Source: Proteobacteria bacterium UBA2383
GTDB taxonomy: Bacteria; Pseudomonadota; Gammaproteobacteria; Competibacterales; Competibacteraceae
Length of the DNA: 64,000 nucleotides
Direction: 5' to 3'
Assembly (NCBI GenBank): GCA_002343485.1
Contig: DDST01000077.1
Coordinates: 1-64,000, forward strand
In this document: positions 39,523 to 48,968 of the stretch, piece after piece
Position numbering within the stretch: the stretch's first letter is position 1
Layout: every line of letters begins with the position of its first letter
Notes under the pieces: generated by a model
The model's database searches: none
Seen by the model: the letters and a program-made list of their open reading frames with translations, nothing else
What the model was told of the DNA's origin: nothing
Position numbers and translations under genes: made by a program

Positions 39523-42264
39523 CTAATAACCCTCGAAAGTAAATCGTGCTGAGCCAATTACCAGCGTGTCGCCGGTTGCCAATGCCAGTACTTCATTGGT
39601 CGCAAGACCGTGGCAACCGACCTGTATTGAACCCGGCGCCGCCAGATTCTGGATCCAGTACATGCCTTCCCTGAACAATAATTCAGCATGATGGGGCACC
39701 ACATCCGGTGCATTAATCCGTAAACCATCCTGTGGCGAATTGCCCATGGGCAACCACTTAGGCACGTAGTAGTGCGCGATCTGCTGATGAGCTGCGTCGT
39801 CACGCTCAAAGTGGACATATAACAATGAGCCTGGGTTGCCGACCCCGTTGAGTTCAGCCACTCGATCCTGCGTACGGATCAGATGCAGATAGCGGTTACG
39901 GAGATTTGTTCGCAATTCGTTATTGTCGACTTGCTGGTCGCGTTGACGCAAGACCTCAACCAGTTCCAGCAGATAGTGGCCGAATCGGTCACGTGGCTCT
40001 TGGGTATTCCAGCCTAGTATCTCGCGTTCTCCTTTGCGATCCCAGGCCACGGACAACCGCAGGTGGTATAAGCCGCAGATATCGACCACATCATCCGCTT
40101 CCAGCATTTCCCAGTGCCCGCGATCCAGCCGTTGGCCGTTGCGTCCTGTATAGGTATAACCGTGATTGCTGGCCGCCATTAATACCAATTGATCGCCTAG
40201 CGCACAGACGACGCAATGCAAGCGGGAAATCCGGCTGTATTTCGGTACTAAACCCAAAGTGAAATCCCCAAATCCAACGCCAGCGGTAGCGCTCTGCCGG
40301 CCGAAGATCATAAAAGGACGGGAGACTAATTCAATGCGTGCTGGAGCTTGAGCCGGATCAGCGGCTAGCAGCAAGGCTCGGGTCAGCGGAGTTCCTCGGC
40401 TTAGGGTCTGTTCATTCGTTGTACGTAGGTGATGCGTGTGCTCGGGGTTATCTTCCAGTTCCAGTAAGAGGGTACAGGCCAGGTTGCCATTCCCTGTGGT
40501 GCCCGATAGCCACTCTCTAGTATTCGATTCAGCAACTGGAACATCCGGCCAGAAACGATCATAGGTGGATTCGACATTTGCTCCAGGTTCCGTTTTCAGG
40601 CTCTCCGGGCTTCTCGCTGAAAAATCCAGGCGAATCTCCATACGGTTCGCATAAGCAGACCATTCCCCGCGATGGTCACAGAGTTCAAGTTCTAGCCAGA
40701 GAGTTGCTTGGGTAGGCTCCGTATGGAGCAGGCGGTAATCCAGATAGACGGGGTGTGCATCCCGGCCATCCAATAACCGGACGGGCAGCGCTTGCCCGTC
40801 CTTGGCAAAGGCGAGTTCAGGGCTGCGCACATGTAACCGGATTTCCCGGTACAGCCACCAGGTGGGATTGATAAGCAAGGCACAGAGCACTCCATCCCGT
40901 TCAGGCAATACTGGAGCAGCAGATGCCAGCCCTATCAGAACCGGTTGCCGGGTTTCTTGTAATCGTGCGAACCTTCGTTCGCACTCATCCCGTTGTGCTG
41001 AAGTATTATCGTGCAACCAACGCAGGTACCGGTTGCGGAAATACTGTAGCGCCTCACGATCCTGGGCCTCTTTACGATCGTGCTTCGTCCCTAGATCGCT
41101 CAGCAGATTCGCAAACTCGCGCAGGGACGGTGAAATACTGGCTGCTTTACGTGGTTCAGCGGTGGTCTCGGCCGGTCTGCTGGCTGGTGGTGGCGGCGCG
41201 ACCGGTAGCTCTTCGATGACCAGCTGTGTCGGTGGTAAAGCCTCGTCAGAGGGTAAAGTGACGGGAACCGTTTCATCCGGTGCCGGTTCGCCCGGGCCGC
41301 CCGCATCCGTCTTCAGTGTCTCTTCTAGATCGAAATCGAAACTCAGGCCCAGCTCAGGAAAATCCAGTTCGAATAATCCTCCTTCTTCGGCGGGTAAGGA
41401 CGGTGCCGCGTCAGCAGTGTGTGAGAAATTGCCGGCGTTCAGCGCTGATGCATGGTGGGACGGTTCATTAAGAAAACAACTCCGGGCCGCCTCATCGACC
41501 AGTGCCGGGGTTATCTCTGCGCCTGCCTCCAGGCTAGCAAAGAGCAGAAGGGTATCGCATAACATGACAATAGCGCCTGGAACGCCTTGACAATACTGAA
41601 TAATGCGCTCAGTCACGGTATCCGATGGCAAGCTGCCATCCCAATGTTCAGCGGTTTCAAACTGATGGCGGATGAACAATTCCGCTTCCTGGTTGCTTAA
41701 CATACCGAGACGGCAACGTGTCACGATACTGGCTTGAAGCCGGTGTAATTCCGGTTGGCGCAACTTGCCTTCAATGTCGGGTAGCCCTGCCAATACGATT
41801 TGCAAACGATGCATGGGGACCGCAGGCATCTCCACAAAATCGTGCAGACGGCGCAAAACGTCGAGGCGCAGATGGTGAGCGTCATCAATCAACAGGGCGA
41901 CAACCTGATTGCGGCGTGCACAAGCGGCCAGCGTATCCAGCAATAACCGGCTTTGCTGGCCAGCGTCCAGATGGTCCGCCGGTAATTCCAAGCTGGCACA
42001 TAGATAGTTGAGAATATTAGTAAAATCGAGACTGGCGTTGGTTAGCAGCACGAAATGGATGTCGCTTGCTTGAGTCATACAACGACGCAATACCCGCGTC
42101 TTGCCGACACCGGCTTCTCCTGTGAACAGAATGACGCCTCGCCGCTCCCGGATGCTTTCCAGGATATCCTCGCAAGCAGCATCAAAGGCGGCGTTATGGT
42201 AAAACTGCTTCAGTTCCTTCGATTCGAAGGACTGATGATCAGAGCCGGTATTGGTGGTGCGCAT
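39523..42264 (-). CDS. ExeA-type AAA ATPase fused to FHA-like domains
   Basis: The 913-residue protein starts with an ExeA/GspA-type ATPase: Walker A GEAGVGKT (residues 49-56) and Walker B LLIDDAHH (125-132), then sensor and lid sequence to about residue 260. A Pro/Glu-rich linker follows, then a middle region of unknown fold. Two segments near the C-terminus read like FHA domains: one with FMIFGRQSATAGVGF and SRISRLHCVV, and one at the end with GLRINAPDVVPHHAELL. FHA domains bind phosphothreonine. ExeA usually works with ExeB in type II secretion, or the ATPase acts in transposition. No such partner is adjacent. Confidence 0.8.
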   Translation of the reverse strand: MRTTNTGSDHQSFESKELKQFYHNAAFDAACEDILESIRERRGVILFTGEAGVGKTRVLRRCMTQASDIHFVLLTNASLDFTNILNYLCASLELPADHLDAGQQSRLLLDTLAACARRNQVVALLIDDAHHLRLDVLRRLHDFVEMPAVPMHRLQIVLAGLPDIEGKLRQPELHRLQASIVTRCRLGMLSNQEAELFIRHQFETAEHWDGSLPSDTVTERIIQYCQGVPGAIVMLCDTLLLFASLEAGAEITPALVDEAARSCFLNEPSHHASALNAGNFSHTADAAPSLPAEEGGLFELDFPELGLSFDFDLEETLKTDAGGPGEPAPDETVPVTLPSDEALPPTQLVIEELPVAPPPPASRPAETTAEPRKAASISPSLREFANLLSDLGTKHDRKEAQDREALQYFRNRYLRWLHDNTSAQRDECERRFARLQETRQPVLIGLASAAPVLPERDGVLCALLINPTWWLYREIRLHVRSPELAFAKDGQALPVRLLDGRDAHPVYLDYRLLHTEPTQATLWLELELCDHRGEWSAYANRMEIRLDFSARSPESLKTEPGANVESTYDRFWPDVPVAESNTREWLSGTTGNGNLACTLLLELEDNPEHTHHLRTTNEQTLSRGTPLTRALLLAADPAQAPARIELVSRPFMIFGRQSATAGVGFGDFTLGLVPKYSRISRLHCVVCALGDQLVLMAASNHGYTYTGRNGQRLDRGHWEMLEADDVVDICGLYHLRLSVAWDRKGEREILGWNTQEPRDRFGHYLLELVEVLRQRDQQVDNNELRTNLRNRYLHLIRTQDRVAELNGVGNPGSLLYVHFERDDAAHQQIAHYYVPKWLPMGNSPQDGLRINAPDVVPHHAELLFREGMYWIQNLAAPGSIQVGCHGLATNEVLALATGDTLVIGSARFTFEGY

Positions 42265-42590
42265 ATCCCCTCCCGCCAGTCGCTACCGCAAGTTTACGAC
42301 GCTTATGTCAATCTCAACAGTCCCCATACGCTGTCTGTAGCAGTCACTGTGGGTTGCTAGACTGTTTTGATGCTGTGCGCTTGCCGCATTGGCTAAGCAG
42401 TGCTTCTCTGAGCCTTGAAAAAACAAACTTGATTAGCACGCAGCATGGCTGAAGATTCGAGTATGTCAGTCCCTCTCTCCTCGGCTGGTAGTTTAACCTC
42501 TAACGTACCATCTAAAGAATCATCCGTTTGCTTGGCAATCACCGTTGCAGCTGACTTGCACCTTTAAGGCTCTCTGCGTGTTATGCGGGG
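42265..42590. other. intergenic stretch with no clear gene
   Basis: The 326 bases between the ATPase start and the weak ORF at 42591 hold only a 40-codon frame (ATG 42445, ending 42567) without a ribosome binding site. No repeat, RNA gene or promoter stood out. The region may simply hold promoters for the two flanking genes. Confidence 0.4.
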
Positions 42591-42857
42591 TTGCTGGCAG
42601 TCATTCATCAGTTGCTTGGGTTACGGGTTGGCGGTCTGTGGGCCTACGCGCGGTTTGCCCTTGGGCCGTTGACAACAACTTTGGTGGAGCGTAGACGTGA
42701 CCCTGGACTGCTAAATATGCCGTTCGCAACACAACTGCGCTGCCATCTGGAACGGCTCGGACTGACCGGTATCAAGCGCGACCAACTTCTTGAAGTCTGT
42801 GAGGTTATGCTACCACATACCATTGCAGATGAATTAAAAAATCTGTTCAATAAATAA
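42591..42857 (+). CDS. hypothetical small protein (uncertain)
   Basis: An 88-codon frame from TTG 42591 ends LLEVCEVMLPHTIADELKNLFNK. No family was recognised and no good ribosome binding site precedes the TTG. An internal ATG at 42718 would give only 46 residues (MPFATQLRCHLERLGL). The C-terminal half looks like an amphipathic helical protein. It could equally be a spurious frame. It lies before trpB2 with a 182-base gap. Confidence 0.3.
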   Translation: MLAVIHQLLGLRVGGLWAYARFALGPLTTTLVERRRDPGLLNMPFATQLRCHLERLGLTGIKRDQLLEVCEVMLPHTIADELKNLFNK

Positions 42858-43004
42858 ACAAACGTCTCTTTTGAGGTGTAATGAATGCATTGGAGCAAGG
42901 TTGAGAATATGGATTTAACTTGCGCTAAAATGCCATTAGCGCCTCCGGTAGCGCAGATCGAATCTCAAGGCCCGCCCCATAGTCACTAGCGGAAGCAACC
43001 CGAA

Positions 43005-43019
43005 CCGCCCGCCGGGCGG
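43005..43019 (+). terminator. GC-rich hairpin in front of trpB2
   Basis: CCGCCCG (43005-43011) and CGGGCGG (43013-43019) are perfect inverted copies separated by one base, followed by ACGCTTTT. It could end transcription coming from upstream. Because it lies only 20 bases before the trpB2 start, it could instead be a leader hairpin. Confidence 0.4.
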
Positions 43020-43039
43020 ACGCTTTTCAGGAAATAAGT

Positions 43040-44407
43040 ATGACTGAACCCGTTAAATACGTACTCGACGAAACCCGGATGCCTAAATTTTGGTACAATT
43101 TGGTTGCCGATCTCCCCGCGCCGCCGCCGCCCGTGCTGCATCCCGGCACTCTGCAGCCGATTGGCCCGGACGATTTGGCGCCGCTGTTCCCAACGACACT
43201 CATTGAGCAAGAAGCCGCTAGCGAACGTGACATTGAAATCCCAGGACCGGTACAGGACATTTATCGGCAATGGCGGCCTAGTCCCTTGTATCGTGCTCGC
43301 CGTTTGGAAAAAGCGCTCGGTACACCAGCGCGGATTTATTACAAATATGAAGGAGTTAGTCCGGCTGGCAGTCACAAACCCAACACGGCTGTTGCGCAAG
43401 CCTTTTACAACAAGGAAGCCGGTGTTAAACGGATTGCAACTGAAACTGGCGCTGGGCAATGGGGTTCTTCGCTGGCCTTTGCGGGAGCGTTGTTCGGTAT
43501 CGATGTCCAGGTTTTCATGGTCCGGGTCTCATACAATCAAAAACCTTATCGCCGGGCGTTAATGGAAACCTACGGGGCGCGCTGTATTGCCTCCCCATCC
43601 GAGGAAACCGTCTCCGGCCGGGCGGTTCTCGCCCAGCGCCCGGATCATCCAGGTAGTTTAGGTATCGCTATTTCTGAGGCGGTGGAAGTCGCCGCACAAC
43701 GCGATGACACCAAGTATGCGCTTGGGTCGGTGCTCAATCATGTTCTGTTGCATCAAACCGTGGTGGGCTTAGAAGCCGTTGCCCAATTGGAAATGGCTAA
43801 TGACTATCCCGATGTGGTAGTCGGCTGCACAGGGGGTGGTTCTAACTTTGCCGGTATCGCCTTCCCGTTCATTGGCGCTGAACTGCGCGGCGGCCAGAAG
43901 GTGCGCATTGTCGCTATCGAGCCAGCCGCTTGCCCCACGCTGACTCGTGGTCCTTATGCTTATGACTTTGGCGATACTGCCCACCTGACCCCATTGACCA
44001 AGATGCATACTTTGGGTTCGACTTTCACGCCTCCTGGGTTTCATGCCGGCGGTTTGCGTTATCACGGTATGGCACCGCTGGTTAGCCACGTCAAGGAGCT
44101 GGGATTGATCGAGGCCCGTGCCTATCATCAACTTGGCTGCTTTGCAGCAGGTGTGCAATTCGCCCGCGCTGAGGGCATCCTGCCAGCGCCAGAAGCGAAT
44201 CATGCTGTGAAAGGTGCCATTGATGAAGCACTGCGTTGCAAGGAGGAAGGGGTGAGCCGGGCGATCCTGTTTAACCTTTGTGGTCATGGTCATTTTGATA
44301 TGCAGGCTTACATGGATTATTTCGCTGGCAAGTTAACCGATCAGGACTACGACGAGTCTGAATTAGCGATGGCTTTGGCAGGATTGCCGTCGGTGACAGC
44401 GGTGTAA
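43040..44407 (+). CDS. trpB2: tryptophan synthase beta chain, TrpB2 type
   Basis: The 455-residue PLP enzyme has the cofactor lysine in AGSHKPNTA and the phosphate loop [10 protein letters not shown]. Its long N-terminus and insertions match the TrpB2 subgroup that works without TrpA. TrpB2 condenses indole with serine to make tryptophan and may serve indole salvage. No trpA or trp operon is nearby, consistent with a stand-alone role. AGGAAATAAGT precedes the ATG. Confidence 0.92.
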   Translation: MTEPVKYVLDETRMPKFWYNLVADLPAPPPPVLHPGTLQPIGPDDLAPLFPTTLIEQEAASERDIEIPGPVQDIYRQWRPSPLYRARRLEKALGTPARIYYKYEGVSPAGSHKPNTAVAQAFYNKEAGVKRIATETGAGQWGSSLAFAGALFGIDVQVFMVRVSYNQKPYRRALMETYGARCIASPSEETVSGRAVLAQRPDHPGSLGIAISEAVEVAAQRDDTKYALGSVLNHVLLHQTVVGLEAVAQLEMANDYPDVVVGCTGGGSNFAGIAFPFIGAELRGGQKVRIVAIEPAACPTLTRGPYAYDFGDTAHLTPLTKMHTLGSTFTPPGFHAGGLRYHGMAPLVSHVKELGLIEARAYHQLGCFAAGVQFARAEGILPAPEANHAVKGAIDEALRCKEEGVSRAILFNLCGHGHFDMQAYMDYFAGKLTDQDYDESELAMALAGLPSVTAV

Positions 44408-44474
44408 AAAAGCTGACGGGAGCGGTGGTCGATGATTACTGCGCCCATTTGTCTTGCCATGAATTGAATGCTAT

Positions 44475-44675
44475 TTAGCGTTTCCAAGAACGGTGCCAAC
44501 GCCAAAATACCACGGGTAGGGTCAAGCCCAATAAGGCCCAAACCGGAGGTTCGTCTATCGTAGGAATATCATCCTTAACACTGATTGTGTCATTGGTGCA
44601 GTTCATGGTCCAGCTGATATTCAAGTCAGTGTTGTTAATAGCATCTCCGAACACTGATTTTGCAACGCTGATCTC
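44475..44675 (-). pseudogene. remnant C-terminus of a PEP-CTERM protein
   Basis: On the minus strand a 66-codon frame has no start codon near its 5-prime end (it follows directly on a TAG). It ends with a classical sorting signal: acidic IPTIDEPP, the hydrophobic VWALLGLTLPVVFW, then basic RWHRSWKR before TAA. The EPP in place of PEP is a common variant. Upstream, another frame (44676-44757) contains WTGNL, so the gene may be frameshifted or truncated. It accounts for the 467-base gap between trpB2 and the diguanylate cyclase. PEP-CTERM signals are recognised by exosortase. None is in the window, but the PrsT lipoprotein fits the same system. Confidence 0.65.
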
Positions 44676-44874
44676 CTAATTTAGATATTAGTTTTCTTGT
44701 TGCAGGCAGGTTACCGGTCCATGTCTTCGCTTGGATTCTTCCATTGAGGTAGCGTAAGCGTATTAATTGCCCGGAGTGACAACAATAGTGCTTTCCACGC
44801 ATGGTCTAATGGCTCTAAAGCCAGCCAGTTTGATCAGGTTGTTTTGATATTTTTCATATTCCTGTGGAGTGCTT

Positions 44875-45987
44875 ATGTTTTGGGATAATAAAACTGACCA
44901 GAAACCAACGGCTCCAGTCGATAGCTCGACCTCACCAGGCATCGCCGATCCGGCGTTAGACGCGACAGGTGCGCTATTGCGCATTTGGGGTAAGTACGCC
45001 TTTGACCTTGATCAACTTAATTCAAATACAATTAAAGACCTATGTGAAAAATGGGCGCGGCATGTACTGATCGCTGCCCCTTGTCCTGGTACTGAATCCG
45101 ACAATACCAACGCTTCCGGGCGCGCTGATCGCAACTGGCTGGGATTGCGTGAATTTTTTACTCAGTTGCGAAAGCGGGAAAATGCTTACGTTACCGCCAG
45201 CTTAAAGGATATCCGCCAGGTTCTCGGTGATTTGATCAACACCTTGGGCAAAGTGCTGGTCGAAGATGAGGAGGAGCAGACTGAGATTGTTGACCAACTC
45301 AATCACCTAAAAAACGTGATCGAAAGTAATGCGTCGCTAGACGCTATCAAATGTGAAGCCATGCAAGTGATTAGTGCTATTGGGCGTATCGCTGAATCCC
45401 GGCAGCATGTGCATCATACGGTGTTGGAGGAATTGACTGACAAGCTCAAATCCATGCGAGCTGAGTTGAGTGCAGCCCGCCGGGAGATGGAGCTGGACGC
45501 GCTGACGCAGCTTTACAACCGAAAAGCTTTTGATCAGCAATTGTTACGCATTTTCGAACTGGGCCGGCTTTCCAGCCAGCCAGTGTGCCTGCTTATGGTG
45601 GATATCGATCATTTTAAGCAGATTAATGATCAACTTGGCCACCCAGCGGGTGATCTGGTTCTTAGGCAGTTTGCGGACTGCTGTGTTCAGACCTTTCCGC
45701 GCCGCAGCGATTTTGTCGCTCGCTATGGTGGCGAGGAATTTGCGATGATTCTGCAGGAAACCGCGATGGATGCTGCCGGGATGCTGGGCGAAAGACTGCT
45801 GCAAGCAGCGCGCAATCTGTGCCCGGATTATCAAGGCCATAAGCTGTGCTTTACAGTCTCTGTCGGTATAGCGGAACTGAGTGTGACTGATGAAAATACA
45901 TCAAGCTGGCTGCAGAGAGCAGATAGTGCTCTGTATCGTGCCAAGCAGGGTGGACGAGATCGGTTGGTGAAAGGACTCAATATTTAA
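44875..45987 (+). CDS. diguanylate cyclase (GGDEF)
   Basis: The 370-residue protein from ATG 44875 (GGAG five bases upstream) has a helical N-terminal half of unknown signal input. A GGDEF domain follows: DALTQLYNRKAFDQQL, DIDHFKQINDQLGH and the active site YGGEEF. The inhibitory RxxD motif (RRSD) stands five residues before GGEEF, so feedback by c-di-GMP is likely. It makes c-di-GMP from GTP. Its neighbour is a flagellin gene, consistent with the usual link between c-di-GMP and the motile-sessile switch. Confidence 0.93.
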   Translation: MFWDNKTDQKPTAPVDSSTSPGIADPALDATGALLRIWGKYAFDLDQLNSNTIKDLCEKWARHVLIAAPCPGTESDNTNASGRADRNWLGLREFFTQLRKRENAYVTASLKDIRQVLGDLINTLGKVLVEDEEEQTEIVDQLNHLKNVIESNASLDAIKCEAMQVISAIGRIAESRQHVHHTVLEELTDKLKSMRAELSAARREMELDALTQLYNRKAFDQQLLRIFELGRLSSQPVCLLMVDIDHFKQINDQLGHPAGDLVLRQFADCCVQTFPRRSDFVARYGGEEFAMILQETAMDAAGMLGERLLQAARNLCPDYQGHKLCFTVSVGIAELSVTDENTSSWLQRADSALYRAKQGGRDRLVKGLNI

Positions 45988-46042
45988 AGCGCAAAATCCG
46001 CAGCATCGCTGGAAGACTGCCGGTTACTAATTCGCGAATTTT

Positions 46043-47716
46043 CTAGCCTGTGAGCAAGCTGAGAATCTGGCGCGGTGCGGCATTCGCCTGCGCCAACAGG
46101 CTCTGGCTGGCCTGTTGCAAAATTTGGCGGCGGACCAGTTCGCCAGTTTCCTGACCATAGTCGGCATCAAGAATGCGTGATCGAGCTGCCGAGATGGTTT
46201 CGATATTGATGGCGTTGACGTTGATAAGATGTCCAAGCCGGTTTTGCGCGGCTCCAACATTGCCGCGCTGCTCATTGAGGTATATCAGTGCCTGATCGAC
46301 TTTGTCGATGACCGTGTTGGGTGCAGTAGCGACACTGATATTCGAGAGTCCGAGTGTCGTAACAGTGGTTGCGCCAATGCGGACGTTGAGCGTGTCGCTG
46401 GCGTTCTCGCCTACCTGCAAGCTAAAGGAATTCTGGGTGACGCTTTTGTTGTCGAAACCGCCGGGCCATACTTCGGCAAAACCGGACAACGGGTCAAGGG
46501 TATAACCGCCGGTATCGGGAATCACCGACTCGGCGGTGCGAACTGGGCCACCGTCTGCATCGGCGCCGCCAATCGCGCCGGTGTCATCATTGGTCAGGTA
46601 GCCGCCGTCAATTAAATTTTGTAGATAGGCTTGGCCTCCTGCGGCGCTGGTATAATCTGCGATAAACGCTGCGGTGTTTGCATAGCTGGTATTGTTGGCT
46701 ATTGCCGTGTTCAAAGTGTCTCCTGCGCTTAGGTCCGCCATGATGGCTTTTATACCGCCGGTGCTTTTCTCATGCAAATAACGAATAGCAATGTAACCTG
46801 ATGAATAATGGTCAGAATCAGAAGCCCAAGGATCAGTGTTAATACCGGTGGCGCCTGCGAGCAAGCTTGTCAGACCACTGACTGACGTGCCACTGAGACT
46901 ACCAACGACCCGTTCGTCAGCACCCTGAATGAATTCCGCTGCACCTTCTTTGAACCAGTCAGGAAGGGCGATTGAGTAGATGTTATCGGCCATCAAACCA
47001 TGCACCATTTCATGCGCGATGACCCGGTCGAGGTCCGTGCCGCCGATCTGATCGGGCGGGGTAAAATCCGTCATATCAACGCGAAGTTCATGCTTTTGAA
47101 TAGTCGTGCCTAAATAGAAAGATGTTACAGAAGCCAGTTGACCGCCAACCGCGTCGTTCTCCAAGATAATCTCGAAAGATGTGCCATGTCCTGTCAAACC
47201 ATAGTAGGTTTCGACCAGATCTTCCGATTCCCGCAGCCAGGAACCCCGTAAACCGTCGATCACCAGCTGTTCATTAGTATCGGCGCTGCCGCCATTACCT
47301 GTCCCGTCAATCAGTTTTTTGCCATTGAACTCGGTGTGTACGGAGATGCGGTTGATTTCCTGGAGTAACTGATTTACTTCGCCCTGCATAGAGTCTCGAT
47401 CCGTACCGTTGTAGGAAGCGTTGGAGGCTTGTATAGCAATCTCACGAATGCGTTGCAGGATGTCACCGATATTGCCCAAGGCTGAATCAGCGGTTTGTAA
47501 GAGAGAGATGCCATCATTTGCGTTGCGGTGGACCTGGTTCAGGCTGCGAACGCGCGCGGTCATACGGTCAGAGATGGCCACACCGGCAACATCGTCCGCA
47601 GCGCTGTTGATGCGCAACCCGCTAGATAGCCGCTCCATCGCTTTGCCGAGGTGCTGTTGCTGACTGGTCAAAGCACGATAAGCAAAGAGTGCCGTCGAAT
47701 TCGTATTGATTTGCAT
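46043..47716 (-). CDS. flagellinolysin: flagellin with an inserted metallopeptidase domain
   Basis: From ATG 47716 the product is 557 residues. Residues 1-140 (MQINTNSTALFAYRALTSQQ onward) and about 400-557 are the normal flagellin D0/D1 helices, ending in SLLAQANAAPRQILSLLTG. Between them lies a zinc peptidase domain: HEMVH (235-239), followed by WFKEGAAEF (255-262) that supplies the third, glutamate, ligand. This architecture was described as flagellinolysin and puts protease activity along the filament surface. An in-frame start 54 bases earlier does not fit flagellin. A sigma28-type promoter lies directly upstream. Confidence 0.92.
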   Translation of the reverse strand: MQINTNSTALFAYRALTSQQQHLGKAMERLSSGLRINSAADDVAGVAISDRMTARVRSLNQVHRNANDGISLLQTADSALGNIGDILQRIREIAIQASNASYNGTDRDSMQGEVNQLLQEINRISVHTEFNGKKLIDGTGNGGSADTNEQLVIDGLRGSWLRESEDLVETYYGLTGHGTSFEIILENDAVGGQLASVTSFYLGTTIQKHELRVDMTDFTPPDQIGGTDLDRVIAHEMVHGLMADNIYSIALPDWFKEGAAEFIQGADERVVGSLSGTSVSGLTSLLAGATGINTDPWASDSDHYSSGYIAIRYLHEKSTGGIKAIMADLSAGDTLNTAIANNTSYANTAAFIADYTSAAGGQAYLQNLIDGGYLTNDDTGAIGGADADGGPVRTAESVIPDTGGYTLDPLSGFAEVWPGGFDNKSVTQNSFSLQVGENASDTLNVRIGATTVTTLGLSNISVATAPNTVIDKVDQALIYLNEQRGNVGAAQNRLGHLINVNAINIETISAARSRILDADYGQETGELVRRQILQQASQSLLAQANAAPRQILSLLTG

Positions 47717-47749
47717 CGGCCTCTTCTCAGTTGAATATTTCAGATACGA

Positions 47750-47776
47750 CCATCGGCAAGTTGGAGCCAAGCTTGA
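47750..47776 (-). promoter_or_regulatory. sigma28 (FliA) promoter of the flagellin gene
   Basis: On the minus strand TCAAGCTT (47776-47769) is followed after 11 bases by GCCGATGG (47757-47750). This closely matches the FliA consensus TAAAGTTT-N11-GCCGATAA. It lies 34 bases before the start codon, so the flagellinolysin is expected to be a late, FliA-dependent gene. Confidence 0.8.
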
Positions 47777-47844
47777 GAGTTTTTAGCGGTTGTAAATCTC
47801 ATCAAATTCGATAAAGAGCTGAATCTTTCTAGGAGAATATTGGT

Positions 47845-48387
47845 GTGAAAGAAAATGCGGCCATCCAACTCAGGCAACGCATCGCCACGCTCGAGCGCGA
47901 AATAACCCTGCTGAAACAGCGTGGTGATCCCTATCGCGGTATTCGCAAGCGCTCCGGTAAAAGAATCTGAGGTCTTCCCTTATACGGCATCGCCATAGGA
48001 CCTGACCTGGAGAAGGGCGAATTGCGCGGCCATGCCCGTGGCATCATTGCCAGCGGTGGTTTTGCAACAGGTGTGTTGGCGCTCGGTGGCATCGTCCAGG
48101 GAGTAATTGCGATCGGCGGGTTGGCGCTGGGCCTGTTGTTTGGCATGGGTGGCCTGTCTACCGGACGGCTGGCTTCCGGCGGGTTAGCGATAGGCGGTAT
48201 AGCAGGTGGAGGTGCGATTGGCGGTGTCGCCATCGGCGGCGGTGCTTGCGGTTATTATGCTGTAGGCGGTGAGGCCGCTGGCACGCATGTCATCGGTAGC
48301 ATGCGGCAGGATCCGGAAGCCGTGCGCTTCTTTAATGAATGGCTGCTGTTTCTGCAGGCTTCTTTCGGTTGGCATCGGGGCGGCTGA
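47845..48387 (+). pseudogene. glycine-rich repeat protein interrupted by an in-frame TGA
   Basis: The frame opens at GTG 47845 with AGGAG nine bases upstream. A short coiled N-terminus (RQRIATLEREITLLKQRG) leads to RGIRKRSGKRI. A TGA at 47968-47970 then stops it, and the same frame goes on with GLPLYGIAIGPDLEKGELRGHARGI. Repeats of the type GGLALG/GGLAIGG follow, ending ACGYYAVGGEAAGTH. From memory, intact relatives have this whole order (RxxS...GLPLYDIALGPDLEKGE...). The stop therefore interrupts a real gene after 41 codons of 180. TGG to TGA is the smallest change that explains it. Readthrough or a sequencing error are alternatives. Confidence 0.75.
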
Positions 48388-48410
48388 ATCGACTCCTCAC
48401 GAGTCTACAT

Positions 48411-48962
48411 CTACACACGCCGCAGCAACACGTAGACGGCTCCCGTTCCCCCATCCATCGCCGGTGCTGAGCAAAACGCCAGCACTTCATCGCGCTGGCG
48501 CAACCAGTGATTAACCTTTTGCTTGAGTACCGGCCCCCGGTGGCGGGAACCGTTTCCTTTGCCGTGAATGATGCGTACACAGTGGATATGTTCGCGGCGG
48601 ACATGGTGAAGAAAGGTGGTAAGCGCTTCTTTAGCGGTTGCGACTGTCATACCGTGCAGATCCAGTGCGGTCCCTACCCGGAAATGGCCTCGCCGCAGTT
48701 TGCGTAATACCGCTTGCTGCACTCCTTCGCGGCGGTAATACAGCTCCTCGCCGGTCTCCAGATCTGCCGGTTCAAAATAATCTGAGATCATATCGGCCAA
48801 GACCTGCTGCTCGTCCGCTTGGGTGAACCGGGGGATCGGCGCTGGATGGCTCAGAGCCGGATCAACCCGGTCACAGCGCAGTAGTTTGACTGCGCCAACC
48901 GTCTGGCGAAACAGTTCCCGGTCCTTGGGATCAACGGTAAAGGGCGGGGCTGACCGGTTCAC
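48411..48962 (-). CDS. smrA: Smr-domain protein, SmrA-type
   Basis: The 183-residue protein has an N-terminal region (DRELFRQTVGAVKLL) and a C-terminal Smr domain with LDLHGMTVATAKEAL, RIIHGKGNGSRHRG and FCSAPAMDGGTGAVYVLLRR. In E. coli SmrA and related proteins are DNA- or RNA-acting nucleases. MutS2-type Smr domains act on stalled ribosomes. It starts at GTG 48962, without a strong ribosome binding site, though no better start is visible. Confidence 0.92.
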   Translation of the reverse strand: MNRSAPPFTVDPKDRELFRQTVGAVKLLRCDRVDPALSHPAPIPRFTQADEQQVLADMISDYFEPADLETGEELYYRREGVQQAVLRKLRRGHFRVGTALDLHGMTVATAKEALTTFLHHVRREHIHCVRIIHGKGNGSRHRGPVLKQKVNHWLRQRDEVLAFCSAPAMDGGTGAVYVLLRRV

Positions 48963-48968
48963 AATGAA

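Noticed and set aside
40802..41590. 262-codon plus-strand frame antisense to the ExeA-FHA gene
   Set aside because: Composition is Ser/Arg-rich shadow sequence. The minus-strand frame carries Walker motifs and FHA signatures.
42445..42567. 40-codon frame starting ATG 42445
   Set aside because: No ribosome binding site and Ser-rich, non-conserved-looking sequence. Out of frame with the ORF at 42591, so not one split gene either.
47968..47970. Selenocysteine codon reading of TGA
   Set aside because: No redox motif surrounds the codon and relatives, as far as I recall, have no Cys here. A nonsense change or sequence error is simpler.
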